Assembly (NCBI GenBank): GCA_030066075.1
Contig: JASJCH010000007.1
Location: forward strand, 1 to 40,243
Source: Woeseiaceae bacterium
Lineage (GTDB): Bacteria; Pseudomonadota; Gammaproteobacteria; Steroidobacterales; Woeseiaceae
Direction of reading: 5' to 3'
DNA length: 40,243 bases
The position numbers and the translations under genes were made by a program. Below are positions 26,681 through 34,826 of this stretch, in pieces; the first letter of the stretch is position 1; each line of letters opens with the position of its first letter. The notes under the pieces were generated by a model. The model was not told the origin of the DNA, did no database searches, and worked only from the letters and a program-made list of their open reading frames with translations.

Positions 26681-27860
26681 GCGCTGCTCCGAACGCCAGC
26701 GTGGCGTTGTTGCCGCCAAAGCCGAACGAGTTGGTCATCGCGTAACGGACCGGCTTGTGCACGTTCTCACGGGTCACCCCGAACGCGAAGTCCTCTTCAG
26801 GCTCCTCGCAGTTGAGCGTGCCCGGCACCTCGTCATGGCGCATCGCCTCGAGCGTGATGATGGCCTCGAGGATGCCGGCAGCACCGAGCGTATGGCCCGT
26901 CCAGCCCTTGGTGGAACTCGCCAGCGTGCCGGCCATGAACAGCTGGCCGAGCGCGTGCGCCTCGATGCGATCGTTAGCCTGGCTCGCCGTGCCGTGGAGA
27001 TTGATGTAGTCGACGTCCTTCGCATCCAGGTCCGCGCGCTGCAGCGCCTGGGTCATCGCCAGCAGGGCGCCCTTGCCTTCCGGGTGCGGGTGCGACATAT
27101 GGTAGGCATCGGCGCTTTCGCCGTAGCCGAGCAGGAACAGGTCCGCGGCATCAGCGAGGTCTTCCCGGAGGAGAATCGCGTAGCCGCAGCTCTCACCGAT
27201 GTTGATGCCGTTGCGGCGCCGGTCGAACGGCCGACAGACGTCTGCCGACACGAGCTCGAGCGAGTTGAAACCGTACAGGATGCTCAGGCACAGGCTGTCC
27301 ACGCCGCCGACGAGGACGGCGTCGACGAGGCCATGATTGATCCAGCGCGCCGCCGACGCGAACACCTTGGCGCTCGACGAGCAGGCCGTGCTGATCGTGA
27401 GCGACGGGCCGCGGATGCCGGTCACTTCCTGCACGAAGATACCGGGTGAATGCAGGTTATGAACCAGCGGCTGGCGGTACTCGGGCGGCATCTCGTCCGA
27501 CGGCAGCAGCTCGCGGTAGGCCTCTTCGGTTCTGCCGATGCTCGATGTGCTCGTGCCCATCACGATACCGATGCGGTCGGGTCCAACCTGCTCTTTCAGT
27601 GCGGCGATGCTGTCCAGCATGCCGTCCTGCTGCAACCCCAGCCAGGCGAGCTGGTTGTTGCGGCTATGCAGATGCGCGACGGCCTCCGGGAGCACGACGG
27701 ACTCGACGCCTTCGACGCGCCCGATCCAGGTATCGAGGTCGCAGTGTTCGAGGTCGTTGCGCCGCAGCCCCGAGCGGCGGTCGCGGATCGCCGCGCGCAT
27801 CGCATCGCGTCCGGCGCCGACTGCGGAAGTCGCCGTGTATTGGCCAATAGCCAGTCGCAT
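26673..27860 (-). CDS. Beta-ketoacyl-ACP synthase of the polyene pathway (ApeO-like)
   Basis: Condenses malonyl units onto the growing aryl-polyene chain. The 395-residue product has the full Cys-His-His set: STACSSS (Cys160), NLHGTAS (His289) and KGWTGHTLGAAG (His323). It also has the C-terminal NSFGFGGNNA loop of the FabF fold. It forms the likely heterodimer with the cysteine-less neighbour encoded immediately downstream. First gene of its block, divergent from the PlsC-like acyltransferase gene across an 85-base gap. Confidence 0.9.
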   Translation of the reverse strand: MRLAIGQYTATSAVGAGRDAMRAAIRDRRSGLRRNDLEHCDLDTWIGRVEGVESVVLPEAVAHLHSRNNQLAWLGLQQDGMLDSIAALKEQVGPDRIGIVMGTSTSSIGRTEEAYRELLPSDEMPPEYRQPLVHNLHSPGIFVQEVTGIRGPSLTISTACSSSAKVFASAARWINHGLVDAVLVGGVDSLCLSILYGFNSLELVSADVCRPFDRRRNGINIGESCGYAILLREDLADAADLFLLGYGESADAYHMSHPHPEGKGALLAMTQALQRADLDAKDVDYINLHGTASQANDRIEAHALGQLFMAGTLASSTKGWTGHTLGAAGILEAIITLEAMRHDEVPGTLNCEEPEEDFAFGVTRENVHKPVRYAMTNSFGFGGNNATLAFGAAHD

Positions 27861-27886
27861 TCGAATCAGTAGTCCCGTGTTTGACG

Positions 27887-27906
27887 TGCACCCGCGAAGC
27901 GGTGCA
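27887..27906. promoter_or_regulatory. Inverted repeat in the second divergent promoter region
   Basis: TGCACC (27887-27892) and GGTGCA (27901-27906) are perfect arms around eight bases, in the 85-base gap between the divergent ketosynthase and acyltransferase genes. TTGACG lies just left of it (27881-27886), and a -10-like TAGAAT (27922-27927) lies 18 bases before the plus-strand start codon. An operator is possible. The evidence is symmetry and location only. Confidence 0.4.
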
Positions 27907-27945
27907 AATGGCCCGTTTGTGTAGAATAAGCCGAACTCCCCCGCT

Positions 27946-28746
27946 ATGAAACATCTCTTCTACGTCTACCGCTTCATCGGCACGTCGCTATTCTGGTTTT
28001 TCTTCGGCGTCATCGGGCTGATCTACGGTTTCCTGCTCCTGCCGCTGGTGTACCTCGTCATCCGGCGGCCGGAAAGGCGCCAGGTGATCGCGCGCGACAT
28101 GATCCGGGGCGCGTTCGTTATGTTTGTCTGGGTAGCGCGCACAATGCGGCTGATACGGTGCGACATAACGGGCATGGAGCATTGGGACCCGCAGCGGAGC
28201 CAGCTATTGCTGGCCAACCACCTGACGCTGATCGACGTGGTCATCCTGCTGTCGCTGTTCCCGCAGGTGGACTGCGTCGTCAAAGCCGCGGTCACCCGCA
28301 ATCCCGTGCTGCGCGTATCGGCAGGCACGGCCAACTACATCTCCAACCGGGCCCCGGACGAGCTGCTCGACTTCTGCGTCGGGCGCCTCGACTCCGGCTC
28401 CAGCCTGCTGCTGTTCCCCCAGGGAACCCGCGCCATTCGCGGCGAGCCGCTCGCCTTCAAACTCGGCGCCGCCGAAATCGCGCTGCGCGCCAACGCCACG
28501 ATCGTGCCGATCGCCCTCGACTGCAACCCGCAAATGCTGGCCAAGCGCGTCCCCTGGTACCGGATACCGCCGTCGCAACCACACTTTCGCATCAGCCTGC
28601 TGCCGCCGGTCGCTGCTGACTCGCTCGTTCCCGAGGGCACCGATTCGCGCCGCGCGCGCCACGAACTCAATGCGGCGCTGGAGGGGCTTATCGGGGCGGA
28701 ATTGGCGCGGCGCGAGGCAGAAAACCGGTCGCCTTTGCAAAGTTGA
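27946..28746 (+). CDS. PlsC-family 1-acyl-glycerol-3-phosphate-type acyltransferase
   Basis: A 266-residue membrane acyltransferase. A hydrophobic N-terminal pair of segments (about residues 8-40) is followed by the catalytic NHLTLIDVV (NHxxxxD box) and FPQGTR (the FPEGTR substrate site with Gln for Glu). Such an acyltransferase opens many aryl-polyene operons and is thought to help attach the chain or a fatty acid to the lipid anchor. It begins the longest block of the cluster (to 34768). The second carrier protein starts 17 bases after its stop. Confidence 0.87.
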   Translation: MKHLFYVYRFIGTSLFWFFFGVIGLIYGFLLLPLVYLVIRRPERRQVIARDMIRGAFVMFVWVARTMRLIRCDITGMEHWDPQRSQLLLANHLTLIDVVILLSLFPQVDCVVKAAVTRNPVLRVSAGTANYISNRAPDELLDFCVGRLDSGSSLLLFPQGTRAIRGEPLAFKLGAAEIALRANATIVPIALDCNPQMLAKRVPWYRIPPSQPHFRISLLPPVAADSLVPEGTDSRRARHELNAALEGLIGAELARREAENRSPLQS

Positions 28747-28763
28747 TCTCTTAGAATTGCGGC

Positions 28764-29000
28764 ATGGATAAAGACGAACTCTACGGACAGCTCAAGGGCA
28801 TACTGATTGACCAATTCGAGCTGGAAGAGTCTTCGATTACACCGGACGCAAACCTGTACGACGAGCTGGAGCTCGACAGCATCGACGCCGTGGATCTCCT
28901 CGTACAGCTCAAGAACATCACCGGCAAGAAAATCTCGCCGGATGATTTCAAGGATGTCCGCACGATCAACGATGTCATCAACGCCCTGACGGCCCTTTGA
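28764..29000 (+). CDS. Acyl carrier protein 2 of the polyene pathway
   Basis: A 78-residue acidic carrier protein with the attachment motif LELDSIDAVDLL (Ser39) and a C-terminal helix typical of short aryl-polyene carrier proteins. It differs clearly from the 88-residue carrier protein at 19843. One may hold the aryl starter and the other the elongating chain. It lies between the PlsC-like acyltransferase and the first dehydratase. Confidence 0.92.
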   Translation: MDKDELYGQLKGILIDQFELEESSITPDANLYDELELDSIDAVDLLVQLKNITGKKISPDDFKDVRTINDVINALTAL

Positions 29001-29053
29001 GATGACACGTCCGGCTCGACGATAGGAGCTGGCGCCAGGGCACCGATTCAGTC

Positions 29054-29464
29054 ATGCAGGATTCCTTGCTGAAGCGCTTCATTCGCGAGCCCGCGCTGCT
29101 GGCGCAGCAGGTCAGCGGCGACTTTCCGGCCGTTGTCTCCGTCACGCTTAGCGACGGTCGAGTTACCGTCGAGCTCGAGGTAACGCCTGACCTCGCCTGG
29201 TTCCGCGGACATTTTCCCGACCAGCCCGTTCTTCCCGGCGTAATCCAGCTGCACTGGGCCGCCGAAGTCGCGGCCATCCTCTTCGATCTCGACGGCCCGC
29301 CGCAGCACATCAAGCGCCTGAAGTTCAGCAACGTCATCGTCCCGCCGCGCGTCATCGAGCTGAGCCTCGAGAAACACGGCGACCGTGAGGTCCAGTTCCA
29401 TCTCCAGGGTGATGGCCTGCAGCACTCCCAGGGGCGGCTGGTCTTCGCCGAGCCGGGACAATGA
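29054..29464 (+). CDS. Hot-dog dehydratase, FabA/FabZ-like (ApeI-like)
   Basis: A 136-residue hot-dog-fold protein that would dehydrate 3-hydroxyacyl-ACP to create each double bond. The catalytic-region signature FRGHFPDQPVLPGVIQLHW matches FabZ/FabA-type active sites, with His in GHFP. A full-length partner is encoded at 31614. In characterised aryl-polyene systems ApeI and ApeP work as a heteromeric dehydratase. The 53-base gap before it is the longest in the block and holds a 10-bp palindrome CTGGCGCCAG (29029-29038). The ribosome site is weak. Its last four bases overlap the next start (ATGA). Confidence 0.88.
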   Translation: MQDSLLKRFIREPALLAQQVSGDFPAVVSVTLSDGRVTVELEVTPDLAWFRGHFPDQPVLPGVIQLHWAAEVAAILFDLDGPPQHIKRLKFSNVIVPPRVIELSLEKHGDREVQFHLQGDGLQHSQGRLVFAEPGQ

Positions 29465-30207
29465 AACTCTGCCTGGTGGTTCCGCACTACGATCACGTCA
29501 CCCAGTTCCGGCGCCTCATGCCGTCACTGCTGGCGACTGAACTGCCCCTGGTGATCGTCGATGACGCGAGTCCGGCCGACGCCTTCTCCGAGCTGCAGCA
29601 ACTGGTTGCCGCGAGCGCCGGCGACATCCAGCTGGTGCGGCACGACGAAAACCAGGGCAAAGGCGGCGCGGTAACCACGGGCCTGATGACAGCGCACGAC
29701 GCCGGATACTCGCACGCGTTACAGATCGATGCCGACGGCCAGCACGACGTGAGCTATTTCGACGACCTGCGCGCGCTGTCCCGGGAACACCCGGATGCGA
29801 TCATCTGCGGAGAACCGATGTTCGACGCCTCGATTTCCAGGGTGCGCTATTACGGGCGTTACCTGACCCACGCGCTCGTCTGGCTGGAAACGCTCAGCAC
29901 GGATATTCGCGACGCCATGTGCGGCTTTCGCATCTACCCGACCGACGCGGTCGTCGCCCTGATCAAAAAGAAGGCCCCCGGACCGCGGATGGCGTTCGAC
30001 CCCGAGCTGCTCGTCAGGGCATCCTGGGCCGGCATCCCGATTCGTTACACGCCGGTCACCGTGCGTTATCCGGAGGACGGTGCGTCACACTTCCACTACT
30101 TCCGCGACAACGCCATCATCTCCTGGATGCATACGCGGCTGATCGTCGGGATGATCCTGCGGCTGCCCATGCTGTTGTGGCGCAAAGTCCGGGGGCGGCG
30201 ATCGTGA
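29461..30207 (+). CDS. Family 2 glycosyltransferase
   Basis: A 248-residue GT-A enzyme, DPM1/WcaA-like. It has an N-terminal nucleotide-binding strand (LVIVDDASP), the DENQGKGGAV loop, the metal-binding DADGQHD and a C-terminal amphipathic segment near MILRLPMLLWRKVRGRR suited to membrane contact. In many aryl-polyene clusters a glycosyltransferase domain is fused or adjacent to the LpxL-like acyltransferase, and here they are separate genes overlapping by four bases (GTGA). It likely adds a sugar to the lipid anchor or head group. Donor unknown. Confidence 0.88.
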   Translation: MKLCLVVPHYDHVTQFRRLMPSLLATELPLVIVDDASPADAFSELQQLVAASAGDIQLVRHDENQGKGGAVTTGLMTAHDAGYSHALQIDADGQHDVSYFDDLRALSREHPDAIICGEPMFDASISRVRYYGRYLTHALVWLETLSTDIRDAMCGFRIYPTDAVVALIKKKAPGPRMAFDPELLVRASWAGIPIRYTPVTVRYPEDGASHFHYFRDNAIISWMHTRLIVGMILRLPMLLWRKVRGRRS

Positions 30208-31178
30208 GCGAGAACCGCCACTGGGCATCGATCGGCGAGGCCGGCGCGCTGGCCGGGCTGCGCTTCATGGCCTGGACGTACCGGCTGCTCGGGCGCGTCG
30301 GTTTCAACATCGTGCTCGCGCCGGTTATGTTTTACTTTCTGCTGCGCCGGACCACGGCACGCCGCGCCTCGCTCGACTACCTGCGCCGCGTCAAGCGCGA
30401 GTACCCCGACAGCCTCCGCGGCAGCCCGGGGCTGTGGATGACGTTCCGGCACTTTCTCGCATTCGGCCGCTCGCTGCTCGACAAGTACATCGCGCTAACG
30501 GGCGAGCCGACCAACATCGATATTCGTCAGCAGGATGCCGACCTGGTGCTACCCGTTATCGAGTCGCGCAAGGGCATCCTCCTGGTCGGCTCTCACTTCG
30601 GCAACCTCGAGTACTCCAAGGGTCTCGCGAGGCGACACCCGGAGCTCGTAATCAACGTGCTCCTGTATGACCGGCACGCCGCCAACTTCGCGAAGCTGAT
30701 GGGCGACGCGTCGCCGGATTCGCGCCATAACCTGATCCAGGTCACCGACCTCGATCTCGATCTCGCGCTGCGCCTCAAGGAGCGGGTAGACAATGGCGAG
30801 TGGCTTTTGATCGCAGGCGACCGCGTGCCCGTCGGTCTCAGTGATAACGTCTGCCCGGTCAGGTTCCTCGGCGACACGGCGAATTTCCCGATCGGCCCTT
30901 ACGTGCTCGGCAACCTGCTGCACTGCCCTGTCTACATCATGCACTGCTACTTCGAGTCCGGCATGCATCGGCTTCGTGTAGAGTTGCTCGAGGAGGAAAT
31001 CACGGCAACGAGGAAGGACCGGCAGCGCAATTACGAACCGCAGGCACAGAAGTTCGCGTCGGCCCTGGAATCCCAGGTGAGCAAGGCGCCGCTGCAGTGG
31101 TTCAACTTCTACGACTTCTGGGCGAGCCAGACGCGCTCCGCCGCCGGCGACGACAAGACCCCCGATGATAAAGACTGA
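30204..31178 (+). CDS. LpxL/HtrB-family acyltransferase
   Basis: A 324-residue inner-membrane acyltransferase related to lipid A late acyltransferases. It has a membrane segment near residues 30-47, the HX4E catalytic motif in GSHFGNLE, LYDRHAANF, IAGDRVPVG and a C-terminal WFNFYDFW. Such proteins in aryl-polyene clusters are thought to transfer an acyl or polyene chain to the anchor. GTG 30204 is chosen because it overlaps the glycosyltransferase stop as GTGA and follows GGGGGCGG. The frame open from 29919 is a shadow. It overlaps the thioesterase gene by 14 bases. Confidence 0.87.
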   Translation: MSENRHWASIGEAGALAGLRFMAWTYRLLGRVGFNIVLAPVMFYFLLRRTTARRASLDYLRRVKREYPDSLRGSPGLWMTFRHFLAFGRSLLDKYIALTGEPTNIDIRQQDADLVLPVIESRKGILLVGSHFGNLEYSKGLARRHPELVINVLLYDRHAANFAKLMGDASPDSRHNLIQVTDLDLDLALRLKERVDNGEWLLIAGDRVPVGLSDNVCPVRFLGDTANFPIGPYVLGNLLHCPVYIMHCYFESGMHRLRVELLEEEITATRKDRQRNYEPQAQKFASALESQVSKAPLQWFNFYDFWASQTRSAAGDDKTPDDKD

Positions 31179-31617
31179 TTTTTCGAACTGCCTGACTGCT
31201 GCCGTCGACGTGCGTATCCCCTTCTTCGACCTCGACCCGGCAGGCGTCGCCTGGCACGGCCGTTATTTCCAGTATTTCGAGCTGGCGCGCTGCGCGCTGT
31301 TCGAAGGCTTCGACTACAGCTACGACGCCATGGAGGACTCGGGTTTCCTGTGGCCGGTCGGGGACACGGAGGTTCGCTACGTGCGGCCGCTATTGCTGAA
31401 CCAGTCGGTACGGGTCACGGCGTGCCTGCGCGAATGGGAATTGCGGCTCGTCGTGGACTACAAGATCGAGGATGCCGACGGTGTCTTGTACACGAAAGCC
31501 CGCACCGTGCAGGTGCCCGTCGATGCCGAGACCCACGAACTCGTGCTCGGGTCGCCGCAGGTCCTGATCGATCGCGTTGAGAGGCGGCTCGCGGAGGCGG
31601 GCCTGGGGACGGAATGA
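31165..31617 (+). CDS. 4-hydroxybenzoyl-CoA thioesterase-family hot-dog protein
   Basis: A 150-residue YbgC/4HBT-type acyl thioesterase. The signature FFDLDPAGVAWHGRYFQYFE places the catalytic Asp and conserved His/Tyr as in the family. It probably releases or edits chains on the carrier proteins, the ApeK-like role in aryl-polyene clusters. It overlaps the preceding gene by 14 bases and the next by four (ATGA). Confidence 0.9.
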   Translation: MIKTDFSNCLTAAVDVRIPFFDLDPAGVAWHGRYFQYFELARCALFEGFDYSYDAMEDSGFLWPVGDTEVRYVRPLLLNQSVRVTACLREWELRLVVDYKIEDADGVLYTKARTVQVPVDAETHELVLGSPQVLIDRVERRLAEAGLGTE

Positions 31618-32087
31618 ACGACCAGGCCTTTATCGACGCGCTGCAGCAACTGGCGGGATCGCCGGCCAGCCGCTTCGTTTTGCACCGCGAACCCATGCTG
31701 TTCGTGGACCGGCTGACGGCGATCGGGCCCGAGTTCGCCGAGTGTGAATGGGAGGTCCGGGAGGACTTCGCCCTGCTCGTCCATGGGCACGGCGTACCGA
31801 GTTATGCCGGCATCGAGTATATGGCACAATGCGTCGCCGTCCATTCGGGCGCGCGGGCGCACGTGCGCGGCCAGGAGCCGCCTCTCGGCATGCTGCTGGG
31901 AACTCGCAATTACCAGTGTTCGGTCCCGTACTTCGAGGTGGGCGGCAAGTTCAGGACGGTTTGCCAGGAGCTGGTGCGCGACTCGCAGGGAATGGGCTCC
32001 TTCGCGTGCCGCATCGAGGCGCAGGACGTTGTTATTGCGGAGGCCAACCTGGCGGTCTTCGAAACCCCGGACGATTCGGATGAATAG
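31614..32087 (+). CDS. Second hot-dog dehydratase (ApeP-like)
   Basis: A 157-residue FabZ-like protein recognisable by the aryl-polyene-specific pattern VPSYAGIEYMAQCVAVHSG together with HREPMLFVDRL at the N-terminus. It lacks the GHFPxxPxxPG loop of its partner at 29054. In studied systems ApeP needs ApeI for full dehydratase activity, and the same pairing is expected here. Its stop overlaps the ketoreductase start by eight bases (ATGAATAG). Confidence 0.87.
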   Translation: MNDQAFIDALQQLAGSPASRFVLHREPMLFVDRLTAIGPEFAECEWEVREDFALLVHGHGVPSYAGIEYMAQCVAVHSGARAHVRGQEPPLGMLLGTRNYQCSVPYFEVGGKFRTVCQELVRDSQGMGSFACRIEAQDVVIAEANLAVFETPDDSDE

Positions 32088-32814
32088 CGAACAATCGAGC
32101 ATTCTGGTGACCGGCACGAGCTCGGGCATCGGCCGGGCCATCGCGGTGCGGCTCGCAGCCGACGGCTACACGGTGGCCGCCCACTACGGCCGCAACAAGG
32201 AAGGCGGCGAAGCGACCCGCGACGCTATCGAGGCAGCCGGCGGGACCTGCCGCCTGATGTCCTTCGACATCAGCGACGCCGAGGCCACGCGGGCTGCCCT
32301 GGAGCAGGACATCGCCGACAACGGCGCCTACTACGGCGCCGTTTGCAACGCGGGCATGACCAGGGACGGACCGTTCCCGATGCTGTCCGACGAAGACTGG
32401 AACCGCGTCATCGACGTCAACCTGAACGGCCTTTACAACGTCCTGCACCCGATCGTGATGCCGATGCTCCGCCGCCGCAAGCCCGGCCGGATCGTCACGA
32501 TTTCATCGGTCTCCGGGCTGATGGGCAACCGCGGCCAGGTCAATTACAGCGCATCGAAAGCCGGCATCATTGGTGCGACCAAGGCGCTCGCCATCGAGCT
32601 GGCCAAGCGGCAGATCACGGTCAACTGCGTCGCGCCGGGCCTGATCGAGTCGGACATGACCGAGGAGCTGCCGCTGGAGCAGATGCTCGAGGCGATTCCG
32701 CTGCGTCGCATCGGCCAGGCCGACGAGGTCGCCGCGCTGGTGTCATTCCTGTGCTCCCCGGATGCGGGTTACATTACGCGCCAGGTGATCTCAATTAACG
32801 GGGGGCTGTGTTGA
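32080..32814 (+). CDS. 3-ketoacyl-ACP reductase, FabG-like
   Basis: A 244-residue classical short-chain dehydrogenase/reductase that reduces the 3-keto group in each elongation round (ApeQ-like). It has the cofactor site VTGTSSGIG, NAG in VCNAGMT, the catalytic Ser in TISSVSG, YxxxK in YSASK and the PG motif in CVAPGLIESDM. ATG 32080 gives the normal length. The longer open frame from 31744 is a shadow of the dehydratase. It overlaps the next ketosynthase gene by up to seven bases. Confidence 0.92.
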   Translation: MNSEQSSILVTGTSSGIGRAIAVRLAADGYTVAAHYGRNKEGGEATRDAIEAAGGTCRLMSFDISDAEATRAALEQDIADNGAYYGAVCNAGMTRDGPFPMLSDEDWNRVIDVNLNGLYNVLHPIVMPMLRRRKPGRIVTISSVSGLMGNRGQVNYSASKAGIIGATKALAIELAKRQITVNCVAPGLIESDMTEELPLEQMLEAIPLRRIGQADEVAALVSFLCSPDAGYITRQVISINGGLC

Positions 32815-34040
32815 CGAGGCGTGTCGTAATCACGGGTGTCGGGGCGTATTCGCCCATCGGCAATGACTGGCCGACGATCGAGGCGAACCTGCGCGCGCTC
32901 AGCAGCGGCGTTCGCCACGTGCCCGAGTGGGAAGAGTACGAAGGTCTCAACACGAAACTCGGCGCGCCGGTTCCGGACTTCGAACCGCCCGCGAGTTTCA
33001 CGCGCAAGCGTACGCGCAGCATGGGTCGGGTCGCGATGCTCGCGACGGCCGCCAGCGAGCACGCGCTCACGGACGCCGGCCTGCTCGGCGACCCGGTATT
33101 GCAGTCCGGACGCGTTGGCGTGGCGTACGGCTCATCGACGGGCAGCACCCAGGCGATCACCGACTTTGCCAACATGCTCCTGACCAAGTCGCTCGACGGC
33201 ATCACGGCGACAACCTACATCCGCATGATGGGTCATACGACGCCGGTCAATATCGGCGTGTTCTTCGGCCTCAAGGGCCGGGTCATCACAACATCGAGCG
33301 CCTGCACGTCGGGGAGCCAGGGTATCGGCTACGCCTTCGAGGCGGTGCGCAGCGGCGCGCAGGACATCATGGTCGCTGGCGGCGCGGAAGAACTGTGCCC
33401 GACCGAGGCCGCGGTCTTCGACACCTTGTACGCGACCAGCACGATGAATGACCAACCGGAGCGGTCGCCGCGGCCGTTCGACGTCGACCGGGACGGCCTG
33501 GTGATCGGCGAGGGGGCCTGCACGCTCATCGTCGAAGATCGTGACCACGCGCGCGCGCGCGGCGCTAACATCTACGCCGAGATCGTCGGTTTTGACACCA
33601 ACGCCGATGGCGCTCATGTCACCCAGCCGTCCTCGGACATGATGCAGCGCGTGATGGAGATGGCGCTGGCCGACGCCGGGCTCGAGCCCGACGCGATCGG
33701 CTACGTCAGTGCACACGGCACGGCCACAGAACGCGGCGACATCGCCGAGTCGCATGCGACAGAGCGCGTGCTCGGCGGCACGGTCCCGGTCAGCTCCCTC
33801 AAGAGTTACATGGGGCACACGCTGGGCGCCTGCGGCGCGCTCGAGACGTGGCTCGCCGTGGAGATGATGAATCGCGGCTGGTTTGCGCCCACGATCAACC
33901 TGGACAACGTCGATCCCGAGTGCGCGGCGCTGGACTACATTCGCGGCGACGGCCGGGAGCTCGAGACCGAGTACGTGATGAACAACAACTTCGCGTTCGG
34001 CGGCATCAATACGTCGCTGATCATGCGACGGCACCCCTGA
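32808..34040 (+). CDS. Second beta-ketoacyl-ACP synthase, FabF-like (ApeR-like)
   Basis: A 410-residue full FabF-type condensing enzyme with SSACTSGS (Cys166), SAHGTATERGD (His303), KSYMGHTLGACG (His337) and NNNFAFGGINTS. In aryl-polyene systems the ApeR ketosynthase is considered to start the chain on the aryl-ACP. The start is uncertain between GTG 32808 and TTG 32811. The latter overlaps the reductase stop as TTGA and sits at better distance from the G-rich ribosome site (32799-32805). Confidence 0.9.
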   Translation: MLTRRVVITGVGAYSPIGNDWPTIEANLRALSSGVRHVPEWEEYEGLNTKLGAPVPDFEPPASFTRKRTRSMGRVAMLATAASEHALTDAGLLGDPVLQSGRVGVAYGSSTGSTQAITDFANMLLTKSLDGITATTYIRMMGHTTPVNIGVFFGLKGRVITTSSACTSGSQGIGYAFEAVRSGAQDIMVAGGAEELCPTEAAVFDTLYATSTMNDQPERSPRPFDVDRDGLVIGEGACTLIVEDRDHARARGANIYAEIVGFDTNADGAHVTQPSSDMMQRVMEMALADAGLEPDAIGYVSAHGTATERGDIAESHATERVLGGTVPVSSLKSYMGHTLGACGALETWLAVEMMNRGWFAPTINLDNVDPECAALDYIRGDGRELETEYVMNNNFAFGGINTSLIMRRHP

Positions 34041-34057
34041 GCGATTCAGCGCAAGCG

Positions 34058-34768
34058 ATGAAACCAGCGACCCTGAGCGTCGCCTGGGCGACAAACGCCG
34101 ACCTGGCGAGCGTACCCGACAGCGACCTGCCAGCGGCGGAGCTCGAACGGGCCAGCCGCTTCGGGTCGGAACTGCGCCGACAGCAGTACACCGCCTCGCG
34201 CGCAATGCTGCGCGCGCTTCTCGCCGACTACACCGGCCGGCCGGCCTCTTCCTTCCAACTCGGCGCCGACGACCGTGGCAAACCGCTTTGCGTGGACGGT
34301 CCGGCCGTGAGCATCTCCCACAGTGGCGATTTTGTCGCGTGCGCGGTCTGCGACGTCGGCGATATCGGCGTCGACCTCGAATTCTGGAATCGCTCCAGGG
34401 ACGTCGAGGCCATCGCGCGGCGGTTTTTCTCACCCGAGGAATCCGAGTGGCTGGCGACTCAGCCGGCGGACCATTTCTACCGGTTGTGGGTCCTCAAGGA
34501 GGCATGGCTCAAGGCAACCGGCGTTGGCCTTTCGGGCGGCCTCGACAAGCTGCGCTGCATTGTGAAACCACCGGTGATCGAGACGCTCGCAGGCTCCGCG
34601 CCGGTCGCGGCCCTGCGGCTATACGCATTGCGCGACGGGCTGCTCGGCATCGCCGCCGTTGACGAGCGGCCCGCAGGCATCGAGGTGCGGCGCTGGTCAC
34701 CCGCGCAGAGCGAATTCGTTGCCGATGACGACCTGCGGCTGATCGCCGACAGCGAAGCGGACGACTAG
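34058..34768 (+). CDS. 4'-phosphopantetheinyl transferase, Sfp type
   Basis: A 236-residue enzyme that would convert the two apo carrier proteins to their active form. It carries the family motifs SISHSGDFVACAV, GVDLEFWN (metal-binding Asp/Glu) and FYRLWVLKEAWLKATG. ATG 34058 is chosen as it follows the ketosynthase stop by 17 bases. The frame is open from 33848 but only within that gene. It closes the polyene block. A dedicated transferase in the cluster suggests the carrier proteins are not served by the housekeeping AcpS alone. Confidence 0.9.
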   Translation: MKPATLSVAWATNADLASVPDSDLPAAELERASRFGSELRRQQYTASRAMLRALLADYTGRPASSFQLGADDRGKPLCVDGPAVSISHSGDFVACAVCDVGDIGVDLEFWNRSRDVEAIARRFFSPEESEWLATQPADHFYRLWVLKEAWLKATGVGLSGGLDKLRCIVKPPVIETLAGSAPVAALRLYALRDGLLGIAAVDERPAGIEVRRWSPAQSEFVADDDLRLIADSEADD

Positions 34769-34826
34769 TTGTTTCATGTTGTTTCCCCGGGCGCTGCACG
34801 GGGCGGCGGCGGGATAGACTGCGGCG

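Noticed and set aside
33132-34433. 433-residue minus-strand frame over the second ketosynthase and transferase
   Set aside because: Arg-rich shadow spanning two well-supported genes.
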